DNA of 64,000 nt, from positions 2,976,001 through 3,040,000 of the forward strand of contig JALJCQ010000001.1 in the NCBI GenBank assembly GCA_023091665.1. The letters run 5' to 3'. Source of the stretch: Pythium myriotylum (lineage: Eukaryota > Oomycota > Peronosporomycetes > Pythiales > Pythiaceae). The notes under the pieces were generated by a model, which had not been told where the DNA came from, made no database searches, and was given only the letters and a program-made list of their open reading frames with translations. Positions 27,237 to 37,776 of the stretch are shown here, one piece after another (position 1 is the first letter of the stretch; every line of letters starts with the position of its first letter). A program made the translations under genes and the position numbers.

Positions 27237-28812
27237 ATGGCGCGGCTGAGCTTCGGCGCGGGCGACGCGGCGCAGGTGGCGATCGTCACGGGCGCCGCCA
27301 GGGGCCTCGGGCGCGCGTGGGCGCTCGCGCTGGCCGAGCGCGGCGCGCGCGTGGTCGTCAACGACAACGACGCGGACCGCGCGCTCGTGGACGGCGTCGT
27401 GCGCGAGATCGAAAGCAAGGGCGGCGTGGCGCTCGCCGACTACCACAGCGTGACCGACGGAGCCAAGATCGTGGGGGCGGCCGTGAAGAAGTTTGGGCGC
27501 GTCGACATCCTCATCAATGTGCGTGGCGCTGGAGAGAGAGAGCGTGGCGCGGATTCTGATGCGGTTGTTTGCGTTGATGACGGCAGAACGCGACGATTAT
27601 CCGTGATGGATCCTTCCGCAAGATGACCTTTGAGAACTGGTACGAGGGAACACCGGGTAGTCTTGGATTACGGCTGACGATGTGGGCTGACGGAGACGTG
27701 ATCGTCGACAGGGATGCGGTGTACAAGTCGAGTCTGCTCGGCACCTTCGTGACGACGCAGGCGGTGTGGCCTATCATGCGCCAGCAAAAGTACGGGCGCA
27801 TCTTGAACTGCGTGTCGGGCGCCGGGCTCTATGGAAACTTTGGCCAAGTCAACTACGCGGCGGCCAAGATGGGCCTCGTCGGCTTCACTGTCGCGCTGAA
27901 CCAGGAAGGTGCGTCGCCTTGTACTGGATGCGGATTTCCCGCGGGGCGTCAACTCATCTCGGTTTTGTCGCCGTAGGCAAGAAGTACAACATCCAGGTCA
28001 ACGCCATCTCCCCGGTGGCTGGCACCCGGCTCACGGAGCCCGTGATGCCGCAAGATATCCACGCCGCGCTCAAGCCTGAGCTGACGTCCCCGATCGTCGT
28101 CTACCTGGCGCATCAGAGCTGCAAGGAAGCCGGCGGTCTCTTCGAGTTTGGCGGTGGCTGGGCTGGCAAGTTGCGAATCCAGCGCACGCATGGTGTTGGC
28201 TTCCCAACAGACCTGACGCAGTTCACGCCCGAGTTGGTCGCTGAACAATGGAAGTCCGTGGCCGATTTCAGTCGCGTGACCCACCCGACGTCGACTCAGG
28301 AGTCCTTTGAGCCGATGATGCGCAACATCTCGTCGCCTCCAACATCGCTCACGACCTCCCGTTCCAACGAATGCGCCGAGGTGTTTAACCGTCTTCGTGC
28401 GACGCTGCGTGCGGAAGGGGCGACGCTCGCCAAGCAGATCAATGGCGTCACCGAGTGGCATATCAACAAGGAGACGTGGACCGTGTCGCTGCTGAACGGC
28501 CAAGGGTCAGTCGTGGAAGGAAAAGACCCTCGCTTCACGCCGGAATTGTACATTGAAATGGACGAGCGCGACTTTCTCGACCTTGCGTCGGGCAAGCTGC
28601 GCTTGCAGCAGGTGCGTGCGCGTGACCGATCCTTGAACTGCAAGTTGGCTCCCTGACACTGACGCCACGTCTTTGTTTCTTTTCGTCAACACCGCTACCT
28701 ACCTACTCAGGCGCTCATCCGCAAGAAACTGCGTGTTCACGGCAACATGCGACTCGCGATGAAACTCCAGCCTTTCGAGGAGCTCTTCCACCGCCCAGCA
28801 GCGCGGTTGTGA
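27237..28812 (+). CDS. Peroxisomal SDR-SCP2 fusion (MFE-2/HSD17B4-like without hydratase)
   Basis: Five exons (27237-27518, 27587-27639, 27712-27908, 27977-28611, 28711-28812) give 422 residues in consistent phase. Residues 1 to about 290 are a short-chain dehydrogenase: Rossmann motif TGAARGLG, NDND, NATIIRD, and the catalytic Ser plus YAAAK (CVSGAGLYGNFGQVNYAAAK). The C-terminal about 120 residues are an SCP2 sterol-carrier/lipid-binding domain. The protein ends in -ARL, a PTS1 tripeptide, so import into peroxisomes is expected. In animal MFE-2 a hotdog-type enoyl-CoA hydratase lies between these two parts; here it is missing. The likely reaction is oxidation of 3-hydroxyacyl-CoA in peroxisomal beta-oxidation. 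Confidence 0.85.
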
Positions 28813-30439
28813 GCCAAAGAGCCTTCCCAACTTCAACTAGTTCCTTGTTGGACAAAGGCAAGCGTCCCTAATCATCGAAAGTGATGCTGTTTACGCTTTT
28901 TGGAAAAGTAGTATGGAGTGGAAAGCCGCGGTCTCTGCTGAACCGAAAGCGCGGCAATCTCGCTAAGAAAGTTGGTTAACACGGCCCGTATGTCGCCACC
29001 GGAAACACGGCATCCTTGACGTCGTGACGATCGCAATGGTGAGTCTCACCACCAGCCTAAAAAATTAGCCCGGCTGGCGTCTTGGCTGAAGACAGAGCGA
29101 TCGCGGTCTATGAATTCGCGGATCTGCTCGTGAGTCCGTAAGGCAGCCACGATCAGACTGGAGACAGCGCAACGCTGGACAGGACGACGAGTTTCCCACA
29201 GTTGCGCTGGCAAGATCCAACTGGCGACGGGCGAAGCTCGTCATCACGAGGGAGGGATGGACAGGCCACTCTCAGCATCCTCGACGATCATCTTGGGATT
29301 GCCCGAGAACGTCAAACCAACCATCTGGCTCCAAAATTCATTCGAGGTGATGGTCACTTCGCGATGACCAAAGGGATCTCACTCCTGGGATTCACACTGC
29401 CATACCAGGTGTCCACAACACGTAGGATCACCATAGTCTGATCTGCTTCTTTCTGCCTTCGTTGGCTTGTCAAAGCCGACGCATGTTTTTTCCCTCGTTG
29501 CGTCTAGGATACGTGTTCTCTCGCGGCGACTGCATCGTGCATCGTGGGATGACTCAGCACCGCGTGGCTTCGCCGCTCTGTGACCTCCGCTTCTACAACT
29601 GGCGACCTGGTGAACAGTGTGAACGTGGACGATGAGCCAAGTCCGTAAACATCGCAAACACCGTGGCGGTTGGATCATCACCGAGCTCTCTCTCTTTGTC
29701 CACGTCGACGATCGTAGTGCGCGAGGATGTCTCACGAAGAGATGGCGAGAGGACATTCACGGCGATCGCGGTTGGCTCCTCCGGAGCTCTTCTTCTCCCT
29801 CTTGCGCATTCACCGGCGAATAATCAAATCGATCACGAAATGACCGCGGGTGGTTTGCAGCTCACGAGGACGACGTCGGTTATTCGACGACATCCCGCGG
29901 GCCAGAGACGCGGCTCGATCAGAAAAACGCCGGGGGCCAAAACCGCCTTGTCCGGATGGGTCCCCTTCTCTCCAGACGAGAGAAGAGAAAAAAAAAAGGC
30001 CCGGCGTTGCCCCTCGCTCGTTCCAGTCAACTCGACGGCAGCACGCGTCAGCCGCATCGTCTCTCTGGCACCGCAGCCGGTGGATGAGCCGTCCGCGGCA
30101 GTTGACGCCTTGCTCGCTGGGCGCATTCTTTCGTCGGGGGCTTGGACTCCGATCGATTGCGTCTCTCTGGACAGATCCGAGCAGTTGACTGAACGGCGCG
30201 ACCAAACGGCACGTGGGCGATTTCCGATCCAGAGTTTTTGTGCTCCTCTCTCGTCGTGCGGTCGTTCACTCCGGAAGAACCTCGTTTTTGGTCCCAGCCG
30301 CACGATTGGTCCACCCGGAGCAAGGAGGCCCCTCTCGCTCGCCGTTGGTGTGCGTGTTGGGTGACTGTTTCTTCTTCTCCGGACGCCAACTCAGGACACG
30401 GCGCGTCCTGTCCGGAGACGCATTACCGTATTTCTCGCC
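28813..30439. other. Long gene-poor region
   Basis: 1627 bp with no gene I can defend. The largest open frame (29663-30364, +) encodes a low-complexity, Ser/Arg-rich product without domains and overlaps equally long open frames on the other strand. That is typical of GC-rich non-coding DNA. The right part probably includes the promoter and leader of the gene at 30440. An A-run lies near 29990. Confidence 0.4.
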
Positions 30440-31970
30440 ATGGCCCAGCCGCCGTCGCTGCCTCGCCTCATGGCGATGCTGCGACCCGGGCACGGCGACG
30501 TCTCGCCCTCGCCCCCCGACGACTCGTCGCTCCACCACAAGCGCCGCGCCGGCCTCTTCGCGCCCTTCGCCGAGAGCGAGCGCGGCCGCGCGCCGCCGTT
30601 CGGGCCGCAGAGCCAGCGAGCAGCTCCGCTGCCGCCGCCGCCGCCCCACGGACTCCACGAGTTCCTGCAACCCTTCGACCGCCACAGCAGCCTCCAGTCC
30701 ATGAGCGACTCGTCTCCGCGAGACGCCTTGGCCCAGCAGGACGCGCGACGCGTGCACCCGGTGCACGCTGAGCCGCCGCCGAGCGAGCCCGTGCAGCGCG
30801 AGCGCAAGTCGCGGTATCTGAGCGAGTCCGACCGGCGCGCGATCATCCTGCGCATCGAGAACGGCGAGAAGCAAGTGGCGCTCGCCAAGGAGTACCAAGT
30901 CAGTCGCGCAGCAGTCTGCAACCTCTACAAGAACCGAAAAGAAGTGTTAACTCGTGCGAACCGAGACCCCAAGATCAAGCTACCAAAACGCGCCAAGGAC
31001 AAAGAGCGGAATACGTACGAGTCCAGCGAGCCGGCCGTGGTCGACTCGCCGACCGAAGAGAAAGACCACGCGTCGCATGGAGAGGACGAGCTCATGAGCG
31101 ACGAGCTGAGCAGTACCGAGTCGCTCGAGGCCCCGTCGCCTCGCGTCGACGCTGGCCGAGTGGATCGCTCGCCGCCGCTCGCCCAGCGACGAGCCACCGT
31201 CCCCGACCAAGTGCTTCGCGTCCACAACGCGTCAAGCACTTCGTTTCCGATCCGACGCATGGTTGCCATCCTACGTAACCCGCAGCTTCCGCAGACGACA
31301 CTACGTCATGTGACGAAACGTCTCGTTCGTAGTCTGATTGAAGAAGTGGTCGTTTGCTTTCCTCACCGCGAGATCTCGGTCGTGACTGCGTCGGGAGATT
31401 CAATGTCCTCCGTGCTTCCAGTCGACGACGAGAGCGTCTGTGCCATCTCGATGGAGGACCACGACCTGGTTCTGCTTCAAGCTTTCATGGACATTTTCCC
31501 ATCGTCGCCCACGGGCATCGTCTCGCTCTCGCGACGATCCGACCAGCCACTCGACTCGTGGACCGCAAGCAGCCACCGACTCCCGCCCGCGCCAAGCCAC
31601 TCGTGCGTGCTCTTGCTCACGAGTAGCTGCTCGACCGGGGCTCGCGTCGCTGCTGCGTTGGACTTTCTCATCGGCTACGGCCGCATCAACCCGACGAGCA
31701 TCTACGTGGCAACTGTAATCGCGTCGCAACCTGGCCTCGCTCGAGTCCATCAACAATTCCCAGGTATGTACGGCCGGCCTGTGCTCTCTATTCTTGTTCG
31801 TCACGTTTTCCGAGACTGACAATTGGATGGTCAATGTGGTGTAAATGACACTAGCTGTCACGATCGTCTCGGCCGCCGTCGACGACCATCTCGACGAACA
31901 CGCACGGATCCGCCCTGGGCTCGGCGATCTCATGGAGCGCTTCTGGCATCCGGGCACTATGCCGCGATGA
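30440..31970 (+). CDS. Helix-turn-helix / uracil phosphoribosyltransferase-like fusion
   Basis: Two exons (30440-31763, 31855-31970; 91-bp intron) give 479 residues. Residues 1-120 are low complexity with a Pro run. Residues about 123-172 form a basic helix-turn-helix of the Psq/CENP-B N-terminal type: RYLSESDRRAIILRIENGE then ALAKEYQVSRAAVCNLYKNR. After an acidic linker, about 258-479 follow the UPRT fold block by block: FPIRRMVAILRNPQ, TKRLVRSLIEEVVVCFPH, a CAISMED strand, VLLLTSSCSTGARVAAALDFL, IYVATVIASQPG, and the end VSAAVDDHLDEHARIRPGLGDLMERF. The PRPP-binding loop, normally DPMLATGGS-like, is TSSCSTGAR and lacks the acidic residue. It may be a ligand-sensing transcription factor rather than an enzyme; that is inference. 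Confidence 0.78.
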
Positions 31971-32209
31971 CAGTCTTTTCCTAAGTTAACCAATCCACTG
32001 TTATTGGTCATCTTCTTACGATTTTCGTAATTACGCTTTTTACACCTATCATATCTGTTACGAACCGCTAATCCTGTTCGTAAAAAGGGGGCAGACCACT
32101 CGTTGGCAGGCAAGTGATCCGCGAGCAGCTCCATCACCTACCTCGACGGGCGCCCCAAGCTCCTCTGGCTGCTCCACGCGCCCCCTTCTCCCTCCGCGAA
32201 CCCTCCAGC
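31971..32209. promoter_or_regulatory. Region upstream of eIF3e with TTACGA inverted repeats
   Basis: It contains TTACGA-TTT-TCGTAA (32016-32030) and TTACGAAC-(10 nt)-GTTCGTAA (32058-32083), both perfect inverted repeats, plus CCAATCC and ATTGG boxes near 31990-32008. The arrangement suggests a dimeric factor site in the eIF3e promoter. Confidence 0.45.
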
Positions 32210-33682
32210 ATGTCGGCCGAAGAAGCCGCGCCGTCCGTGGCGCCGGACGCCAAGTATGACCTCACCAACACGCTCGCGCCGTTCATGGACCTCCACTTCA
32301 TGTTCCCGCTCATCGACTTCCTCTCGAGCAACGAGCTATACGAGGAAGCGCAGCTCATGAGCGCCAAGCTCGCGCTGCTCAAGCCGACCAACATGGCCGA
32401 CTTCGCCGTCGAGATCTACCAGACGCTGCACAACACGGAGGACGTGCCGGCCGAGTTCGAGGAGCGCCGCGGCCAGATCCTCGACGCGCTCAGCTTCGCC
32501 AAGAGCGAGTGCCGCCTCATGCTCGACCTCATCGAGGACGAAGAAAAGATCATGCAGCTCCAGAGCGAGAACCTGCTCACGGCCAGCTACCTCGAGCAGA
32601 ACGAGGGCGTACGTCGGCGATTCTTTGCATGAGAGGGCTCTTGTTGGGTTTGTGCTAATCACCGCGTTGGGTGGCTACAGATCACGCCGGCTGTGCTCGA
32701 CGGCCTCTACAGATACGCCAAGCTCCAGTACGAGTGCGGCAACTACCAGGACTGTCTCACGTACCTCACCTACTACGGCGTGCTCATCCCGAACTCGTCT
32801 CAGCAGTACCTCAACGCTCTCTGGGGTAAGCTCGCCGCCGAGGTCCTCATCTTCCGCTGGGAGGATGCCCTCGCCGACATTGCTCGGATCCACGACGTGA
32901 TCGAGAACAGCGTACGTCCACGATCTCGTCTTATGTCAGATTGCTGTAGAGGATGAAGGCTGACGTGGATCTGTCCTCCACTACAGAACGTCATGTCGCC
33001 CGTTGAGCAGCTCCAGCAGCGCACTTGGCTTCTCCACTGGGCGCTCTTCGTCTTCGCGTGGCACGAGGAAGGCCGCGACGCGATCGTCGACTTCATGCTG
33101 CAGTCGCGCTGCGTCGAGGCCATCCAGAGCAACGCTCCGTGGCTCTTGCGTTATTTATCCGCGGGCGTCATCCTCCACAAGCGTCGCCGCAACTTGACCA
33201 AGGACCTGCTCCGCATTCTCCGCGTCGACGACAAGACGTACCGCGACCCGATTATCGAGTTTGTCGAGTGCCTGTTCGTCAACTTCGACTTTGAGTCGGC
33301 CCAGGAGAAGCTTCGCGAGTGCGAGGTCGTGCTCGCGAGCGACTTCTTCCTGTACGAGAAGAACATGGCCGACTTCATGGAGGCGGCGCGCGTGGCGATC
33401 TTCGAGATGTACTGCCGCGTCCACCGCACGATCGACCTCAAGATGCTTTCGACCAAGCTCGCTATCGAGGACGACATGGAGGCCGAGAAGTGGATCGTGA
33501 ACCTGATCCGAAATGCGCGCCTGGACGCCAAGATCGACTCGCAGGAGGGCCGCATCGTCATGGGCACGCCGCAGAACTCGGTCCACCGCCAGGTGATCGA
33601 CAAGACGCGCGACTTGGCGTCGCGAACGCTGAGCATGGTCGCGCAGTTCGAGCGCATGGGCAAGCGAAAGAACAACCAGTAA
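32210..33682 (+). CDS. EIF3E: Translation initiation factor 3 subunit e (eIF3e/INT6)
   Basis: Three exons (32210-32608, 32681-32911, 32987-33682) give 441 residues, close to the usual eIF3e length. The N-terminal block YDLTNTLAPFMDLHFMFPLIDFL is characteristic. A helical-repeat region follows, then a C-terminal PCI domain (about 245-400) with RRNLTKDLLRIL, DPIIEFVECLFVNFDF and the winged-helix part TKLAIEDDMEAEKWIVNLIRNARLDAKID. It is a scaffold subunit of the eIF3 complex on the 40S ribosome in the cytosol. The start was taken at 32210, since the frame upstream has no similarity. The introns are 72 and 75 bp. Confidence 0.92.
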
Positions 33683-34080
33683 ACTAGAGAGAAGGAGGAG
33701 TCTCGCCCCGTTGTTTGTCTTTCCCCTCCAGCTCGATGCTCACGATGGAGACTCCGCCGCCCACGGATGTAGCTGGTGGCTCGGCCGCCTCAGCGCTTAG
33801 TTGTCAGGACAGAATATACGCTCCACTACTTACATGAGACCTACCTAGGTCATGCATCATGCTGGACTCCCCCATGGCTTCAGATGTCACTCCAGCGAGG
33901 TACCTCTTCTTCGGCGTCGAAAAAATCAGTCCCCAACAACGACGTAGCTCCTCAAGAGGCAAGCGGCGCCAACGGTCGCTCGCTCGTCTGTCGGCCTCGC
34001 TCGTCGGCCTCGCTCGTCGGCGCCACTTGCGACTTTGCTTCCGCTCTCACAGCCTTGTCGCCGCGTCTCAATTCCAACGC
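33683..34080. other. Intergenic region upstream of glycosyltransferase-like gene
   Basis: About 400 bp. The frame of the next gene is open back to 33859, but the added residues are Arg/Ser-rich and would place 74 residues before a type II anchor; I treat them as leader. No other feature is visible. Confidence 0.35.
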
Positions 34081-35862
34081 ATGGCGCCCACGAGCTCCAA
34101 CTTCTCGCCGCACCGACGGAAGCTCCCCGTCTCCTCGTCCTCATCTCCACGGCCGTCGCTCCGACGCGCGCCGCTGCGTGCGCTCGCTGTCTCGGTCGCC
34201 GCGCTGCTCTGCGTCGTCTGGGTCGTCAACTCGGTCTCGTTCCTGAAGGACATTGGCGCCCAGACAGCGCTCCAGGCCGAGCAGCTCAAGACACCGGTCC
34301 GCCCGGCTCACGAGCTACTCCATAAGCCGCCTGTGCTCGCGATGGAGGCCGCGCCGGCGCGAGAGGATCTCATGATTGGCAACGAGAAGATCGTCGTGAA
34401 GCCACGTGCTGTGCACGTCACGCCGTCGAGAGAGGACTGGCCCATGAAGGACGAGTTCTACACGTCGTCGCATGGAGACGACGACACGTCCACGACGATC
34501 ATCTTCAATCTCTTCAAAGGACCAGCTGAGGCATTGCGCATGCAGTTGGAGGCCGCGACGACTCAGGTGGATGTTGTGCCGCCAGAAATCTGGGTCATGT
34601 GCTTCAATTCGCCCATGCAGCAAGAGTATGAGGCTGTGGTGCAGGACGTACGCGAGAAGACCGGAAGTAAGATCGTGCTGACAGTGTCGGACTTCAACCA
34701 CAAGTTCCACGGCCGCTTTTTGTTGGCGTACATGGCCACGACCAAGTACGTGTTGATTATCGATGACGACAAGAACATCGATTCGACGACGGTGAAGGAT
34801 TACATCTCGTTCATGAAGATCAAGAAAGGCGTCTGGGGTAACGTCGGCCACGTACGCGCCGCGGATTTCGCAGGATACAAGGCCTGGCCCAAGCACTTTG
34901 ACTCGGACTATGCCGAGGTCGACTATCTCAGTGGGATGTGGTTCCTCGAACAGAGCTGGCTCGAGTACTTCGTGAAAGAGCGGATGCCGTCGTGGGCTAC
35001 GTCTGAGGATATGCATCTCTCTCATGTGATGCGAAAGTACCTGAATCTCAACACCTACGGTGCCCGCGTTGCGCTTGGACTCAAGCTGCTGCCGAAGAAG
35101 AAATATGCAGCCACGGTTGGCTCGGCGCTGGACCTGCGCGAGTACATTTTTGATCACCAACTCGGCCGTGGCAACAAAGTCGCAACTGTCGATCAGCCCA
35201 TCGACACACTTGTATACGCTGAGACTGCAGAAGATATTGAGGATTTTATCAAGAAGATCGAGACATGCGAGACGTTGCCAACGCCTATGCTACGCGAGGC
35301 GACAGCGTTGCCGCCGTGGTGTGATGCTGGAAGAACAGCCGCAGTGTTCCGAGGCGCCAAGGAGCAAGACGTCGTGGGTTTGATCGATGCTGCGCAGCGC
35401 CTGTGTGCTAAGACCGGGTGTGAATACCTCACCGTCAAGCCAAAGATCAAGCATCCGATTCGATACTTCAACATGCGGGAGGGCTACGGCCAAGAAAGCA
35501 TCGAAATTCCCTACCAGACGAGCGTGGCTGACGTGGTTACATCGTTCGTCGGGGTGCTCAACAACTTGCTCCCGAAACAAGTCTTCGTGCGAGACTCTGC
35601 CAACGACAAGTGGGCGGAAGATGACTCCAACAGTCTCCCGGGTAAGCAAGAACGCCTAGAGATCTACCACGATACGATTCGACTCGCCATCAAGATCCAT
35701 CGTAACTCGCCGACAAACCAGAAATGGCATCACCGCGATCTCGAACTGTCCAAGAAGACCGCATATCCATCGAAGTTCAAAGCATTTACGTGGAGATATA
35801 CACCAGACAACTTTCACGCCGATTCCAGCTCGTGGAAACAGCTCGTGAAACCACTAGTCTGA
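34081..35862 (+). CDS. Type II membrane glycosyltransferase-like protein, paralogue 1
   Basis: From the ATG at 34081 this is a 593-residue protein. A short basic cytosolic tail is followed by one signal anchor (ALAVSVAALLCVVWVVNSVSFL), the layout of Golgi glycosyltransferases. The luminal part shares blocks with the convergent paralogue: REDWPMKDEFYTSS, TTIIFNLFKGPAEALRMQLEAA, VPPEIWVMCFNSPMQ, YVLIIDDDKNID, YLSGMWFLEQSWLEYF and SEDMHLSHVMRKYLNLNTYG. The DDD triplet in a hydrophobic strand fits a metal-binding DxD of a GT-A fold, and the SEDMHL block fits the acceptor or base region. I cannot name the sugar or the CAZy family. The C-terminal 200 residues show no known domain. Confidence 0.7.
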   Translation: MAPTSSNFSPHRRKLPVSSSSSPRPSLRRAPLRALAVSVAALLCVVWVVNSVSFLKDIGAQTALQAEQLKTPVRPAHELLHKPPVLAMEAAPAREDLMIGNEKIVVKPRAVHVTPSREDWPMKDEFYTSSHGDDDTSTTIIFNLFKGPAEALRMQLEAATTQVDVVPPEIWVMCFNSPMQQEYEAVVQDVREKTGSKIVLTVSDFNHKFHGRFLLAYMATTKYVLIIDDDKNIDSTTVKDYISFMKIKKGVWGNVGHVRAADFAGYKAWPKHFDSDYAEVDYLSGMWFLEQSWLEYFVKERMPSWATSEDMHLSHVMRKYLNLNTYGARVALGLKLLPKKKYAATVGSALDLREYIFDHQLGRGNKVATVDQPIDTLVYAETAEDIEDFIKKIETCETLPTPMLREATALPPWCDAGRTAAVFRGAKEQDVVGLIDAAQRLCAKTGCEYLTVKPKIKHPIRYFNMREGYGQESIEIPYQTSVADVVTSFVGVLNNLLPKQVFVRDSANDKWAEDDSNSLPGKQERLEIYHDTIRLAIKIHRNSPTNQKWHHRDLELSKKTAYPSKFKAFTWRYTPDNFHADSSSWKQLVKPLV

Positions 35863-35927
35863 GAACTACTATCTAATGTTTAGATTGTTTAGATTGTATT
35901 AAAGTGGTCGGCTATGTGGCTTGAGCT

Positions 35928-37526
35928 CTAGGCCGACGAAGGCTTCCACAGAAATACCTCGAGGTCAGACGGATACGCTGTCTCTTCCTGAAGTTCCCGC
36001 TCGCGGTGGTCCCACTTTTGGTTAATCGGTGAACTCTTGTGGATTGTAATAGCGAGCTGGATGGTATCGTGATATATCTGCAGACGGCTCTTCCTCACGG
36101 GCCTTCCAGGAACTTCGGGCTCCACCCATTTCAAGCCGGTTACGTCAGGCAGGAACACGTTCTTTGGTAACACGTTCCCCAGTACTCCAACAAAGGATGT
36201 GAGCACATCCGTGACGCTCGTTTGCCAAGGGATGTCCACATCATCTTGTCCGTACCCTTCTCGCATATTGAAGTATCGGATCGGATGCACAATCTTTGGT
36301 TTGACGGACAAGTACTCGCACTTGGTTTGCTCGCAGAGCTTCTGGGCTGCTGCGATCAGTCCCACGACATCCTGTTCACGACCGCCACGAAACACAGCAG
36401 CCGTTCTTCCTGCATGGCACCACGGCGACGCTTTCCTTGCAGCTCCCTCTTTTTTAAGCGCGCCCTTGTCTTGACACGCGTCTAGCATCTTTATGAACTC
36501 TTCAATATCTTCGGCAGTTTCGACGTACACGAGTGAGTCAAGCGGCTGGTCGACGTTCGCAACTTTGTTGCCTCGTCCAAGTTGGTGATCAAAGATGTAC
36601 TCGCGGAGATCTAGCGCTTTGCCCACAGTCGCGGCGTAGCTCTTCCCTGGAAGGCCACGAGGCGAGAGCGCAACTTTCCCGCCGTAAGTGTTGAGATTCA
36701 GGTACTTCCTCATCACATGGGAGAGGTGCATATCCTCAGACGTAGCCCACGACGGCATCCGCTCTTTCACAAAGTACTCGAGCCAGCTCTGTTCGAGAAA
36801 CCACATCCCACTGAGATAGTCGACCTCGGCATACTCTGAAGTGTTGAGGTCGAATCCGACACCGGGCCAAAATTTGTATCCGCCAAAGTCAGCCGCACGA
36901 CGGTGGCCACCATTACCCCAGACGCCTTTCTTGATCTTCATGTACGAGATGTAATCCTTCACGGTCGTTGAATCGATATTCTTGTCGTCATCGATGATCA
37001 ACACGTACTTGGTCGTGGCCATGTACGCCAACAAAAAGCGGCCGTGGAACTTGTGGTTAAAGTCCGACGTAGTCAACACAATCTTGCTGCCCGTGTTCTT
37101 GTTCTGGAACTCTTTGACAATCGCTTCGTAAGCCGTTTGCATGGGCGAACTGAAGCACATGACCCAGATCTCTGGCGGCACAACATCCACTTGAGCCGTC
37201 GCGGCCTCCAACTGCATGCGCAGCGCCTCTGCCGGTCCTTTGAAGAGGTTAAAGATGATCGTCGTGGACGTGTCGTTGTCAGGGAAGGCGGATGTGTAGA
37301 ACTCGTCCTTCATGGGCCACTCTTCTCTCGTGGGCGTCACTCTGACGTCCCTTCCTGGCGCCGTTTCGACCGCGAGATCCAGCGAGAGCTCGGCGGCGTG
37401 TGAGGTCGGCACGGCGTAGAGAACGCTCGTGGCATTGAACGCGCAGACCAGCAGCACGACCGCGAGCACGCCGACGGCGGCCGCGCGCAGCGAGAGCTCG
37501 GTCGTCGTGGCCTGTATGGGTTTCAT
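35928..37526 (-). CDS. Type II membrane glycosyltransferase-like protein, paralogue 2
   Basis: A single-exon 532-residue paralogue of the preceding gene, convergent with it; the two stops are 65 bp apart. It has a short N-terminal tail and one signal anchor (AAAVGVLAVVLLVCAFNATSVL). The same luminal blocks follow, including EEWPMKDEFYTSAF, YVLIIDDDKNID, YLSGMWFLEQSWLEYF and TSEDMHLSHVMRKYLN. Identity to paralogue 1 is high in the luminal core and low in the tail and anchor. An insert GVGFDLNTSEYAEVD differs from paralogue 1. As there, a GT-A fold with a DxD site is inferred, and the substrate is unknown. Tail-to-tail arrangement suggests an inverted duplication. Confidence 0.72.
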   Translation of the reverse strand: MKPIQATTTELSLRAAAVGVLAVVLLVCAFNATSVLYAVPTSHAAELSLDLAVETAPGRDVRVTPTREEWPMKDEFYTSAFPDNDTSTTIIFNLFKGPAEALRMQLEAATAQVDVVPPEIWVMCFSSPMQTAYEAIVKEFQNKNTGSKIVLTTSDFNHKFHGRFLLAYMATTKYVLIIDDDKNIDSTTVKDYISYMKIKKGVWGNGGHRRAADFGGYKFWPGVGFDLNTSEYAEVDYLSGMWFLEQSWLEYFVKERMPSWATSEDMHLSHVMRKYLNLNTYGGKVALSPRGLPGKSYAATVGKALDLREYIFDHQLGRGNKVANVDQPLDSLVYVETAEDIEEFIKMLDACQDKGALKKEGAARKASPWCHAGRTAAVFRGGREQDVVGLIAAAQKLCEQTKCEYLSVKPKIVHPIRYFNMREGYGQDDVDIPWQTSVTDVLTSFVGVLGNVLPKNVFLPDVTGLKWVEPEVPGRPVRKSRLQIYHDTIQLAITIHKSSPINQKWDHRERELQEETAYPSDLEVFLWKPSSA

Positions 37527-37776
37527 CCTTCCAAAGTTCCCGTCTCAAGAGTCGCGTGATCCGAACGTACAAGATTAAATGCTAGAGGTCTCAATCTTTC
37601 ATAACTAATACCCAGCAGCTCATCGTCCTTAACCCGTTCCTAACTGTTAGTATGTTGCACCCCCTGGGGTAGTAGTGTCGACCGCGAAGAGCTCTCTATT
37701 CGAAGGGATCACATACGGCCACGAGCAGCTCCGGCCCGTCAGGGAGAACGCGAGCGAGCGAGAGAGCGAGGAAGCA

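Noticed and set aside
29663..30364. Open frame of 233 residues on the plus strand
   Set aside because: Low-complexity Ser/Arg/Pro composition, no domain, and comparably long frames on the other strand over the same bases, as usual for GC-rich non-coding DNA.
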